From assembly GCF_023276375.1 (NCBI RefSeq), contig NZ_JALLPK010000001.1:3472001-3536000 (forward strand): 64,000 nt of DNA, given 5' to 3'. The stretch comes from Halocatena marina. Its GTDB lineage: Archaea > Halobacteriota > Halobacteria > Halobacteriales > Haloarculaceae. Shown piece by piece: positions 63,501 through 64,000 of the stretch (within the stretch, counting starts at the first letter, position 1; every line of letters starts with the position of its first letter). The notes below the pieces were generated by a model. The model ran no database searches. It had not been told where the DNA came from and saw only the letters and a program-made list of their open reading frames with translations. The position numbers and the translations under genes are program-made.

Positions 63501-64000
63501 ATGCGCGCCACTACGCTCGTCTGCACGCTTGGACCCGCCTCGAACACGCAGGCGGATATTCGGAACCTCGCTGACGCTGGAATGGCGATTGCGCGCGTTA
63601 ACACGAGCCACGGCACGCCCGAGGAGCAGGCAGCACTCATACGACGAGTTCGGGCCGTCGAGGAGACACTCGACCGACCGCTCGCTGTGTTGGTGGATCT
63701 GCAGGGCCCGGAGGTACGAACCGCTCCGCTTGATGAACCAATCACGCTCACAGAAGATTCGACGGTTCGATTCAGTGCGGGCGAGACAGCCACACCCGAC
63801 GCGGTCGGGATTTCGACAGCGATCACCGACGCTGCCCCTGGTGATGAGATTTTCCTCGACGATGGACGCATCGAAGCCGTCGTCGAACACGTTGAATCCG
63901 CTGCGGACGGAGACCAAACCAAAGACAAGACAGTCGCAGCGAAAGTTACGAGCGGCGGCGTTCTTGGCGGTCGCAAGAGCGTGGTCGCGCCGGAACTCAG
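63501..64000 (+). CDS. pykA: Pyruvate kinase, N-terminal part
   Basis: The frame runs off the window. The 166 visible residues begin MRATTLVCTLGPASNTQADI, then DAGMAIARVNTSHG and LVDLQGPEVRTAPL, with GDEIFLDDGRIEAVVEHVES in the inserted B domain. They match the first domains of pyruvate kinase, which makes ATP and pyruvate from phosphoenolpyruvate. An alternative GTG at 63492 overlaps the TGA stop of the aldehyde dehydrogenase, so the genes are tightly linked and probably co-transcribed. Confidence 0.93.
   Translation, partial: MRATTLVCTLGPASNTQADIRNLADAGMAIARVNTSHGTPEEQAALIRRVRAVEETLDRPLAVLVDLQGPEVRTAPLDEPITLTEDSTVRFSAGETATPDAVGISTAITDAAPGDEIFLDDGRIEAVVEHVESAADGDQTKDKTVAAKVTSGGVLGGRKSVVAPEL

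Noticed and set aside
1-64000. CRISPR arrays, rRNA, tRNA, intact insertion sequences and integrases
   Set aside because: I looked for regularly spaced repeats, tRNA arm patterns and transposase or integrase motifs and saw none. A tRNAscan or IS search could still find something I missed.

Overview
The window is a stretch of chromosome from a halophilic archaeon (class Halobacteria). The encoded proteins are acidic (rich in Asp and Glu), many genes have a TATA-like element about 27 bases before the start codon (the pattern of leaderless haloarchaeal transcripts), and the core genes are archaeal: the aCPSF1 termination nuclease, RfcS, PCNA, transcription factor S, archaeal NAC, proteasome alpha and beta subunits, GatB, a geranylgeranyl reductase and archaeal cobyric acid synthase. 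By eye the base composition is less GC-rich than in many haloarchaea. I cannot name a genus.

Layout. 1-5.2 kb: a partial gene, aCPSF1/FttA, small zinc proteins, a cupin, a DCC-family protein and a glutaryl-CoA dehydrogenase-like enzyme. 5.2-6.7 kb: a MazF-like toxin with a winged-helix partner, then the wreck of an ion channel gene. 6.8-19.3 kb: a glutamine amidotransferase, an alpha/beta hydrolase and a run of information-processing genes (alaS, rfcS, gatB, topA) that encloses a membrane HTH regulator next to a secreted subtilase. 19.5-28.1 kb: a Rieske protein, an HTH/zinc-ribbon regulator, a sugar nucleotidyltransferase, a diphthamide-type ATPase, DUF373, SppA, TspO, a short minisatellite, TFS, and the NAC-TrmI pair. 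28.3-38.2 kb: metabolic and regulatory genes (class V aminotransferase, methyltransferases, aldo/keto reductase, geranylgeranyl reductase, a MoaD-like protein, a panE remnant, alcohol dehydrogenase, DJ-1/PfpI). 38.3-46.4 kb: a psmB-psmA operon, lipoate ligase, endonuclease IV, a broken AAA ATPase, an M29 aminopeptidase and MsrA. 46.4-51.5 kb: a second aldo/keto reductase, an orphan kinase-like protein, two tiny zinc ribbons, PCNA, an epimerase and a HalOD1 protein. 51.5-54.5 kb: an AT-richer, gene-poor patch with a TrmB regulator and a protein made only of three homing-endonuclease-associated repeats. 54.5-64 kb: cobyric acid synthase, a GNAT/zinc-ribbon fusion, a phosphosulfolactate synthase-like protein, MmgE/PrpD, a MinD-like ATPase with a coupled partner, a Bat-type regulator, and an aldehyde dehydrogenase that overlaps a pyruvate kinase running off the end.

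Most of the window is ordinary, stable haloarchaeal core. The accessory signals are the toxin-antitoxin pair, three decayed genes (ion channel, panE, AAA/DUF234 ATPase), the three-repeat DNA-binding-like protein beside a sharp composition change before the cobalamin gene, and several unexplained intergenic dyads. I see no rRNA, tRNA, CRISPR array, prophage or intact insertion sequence.
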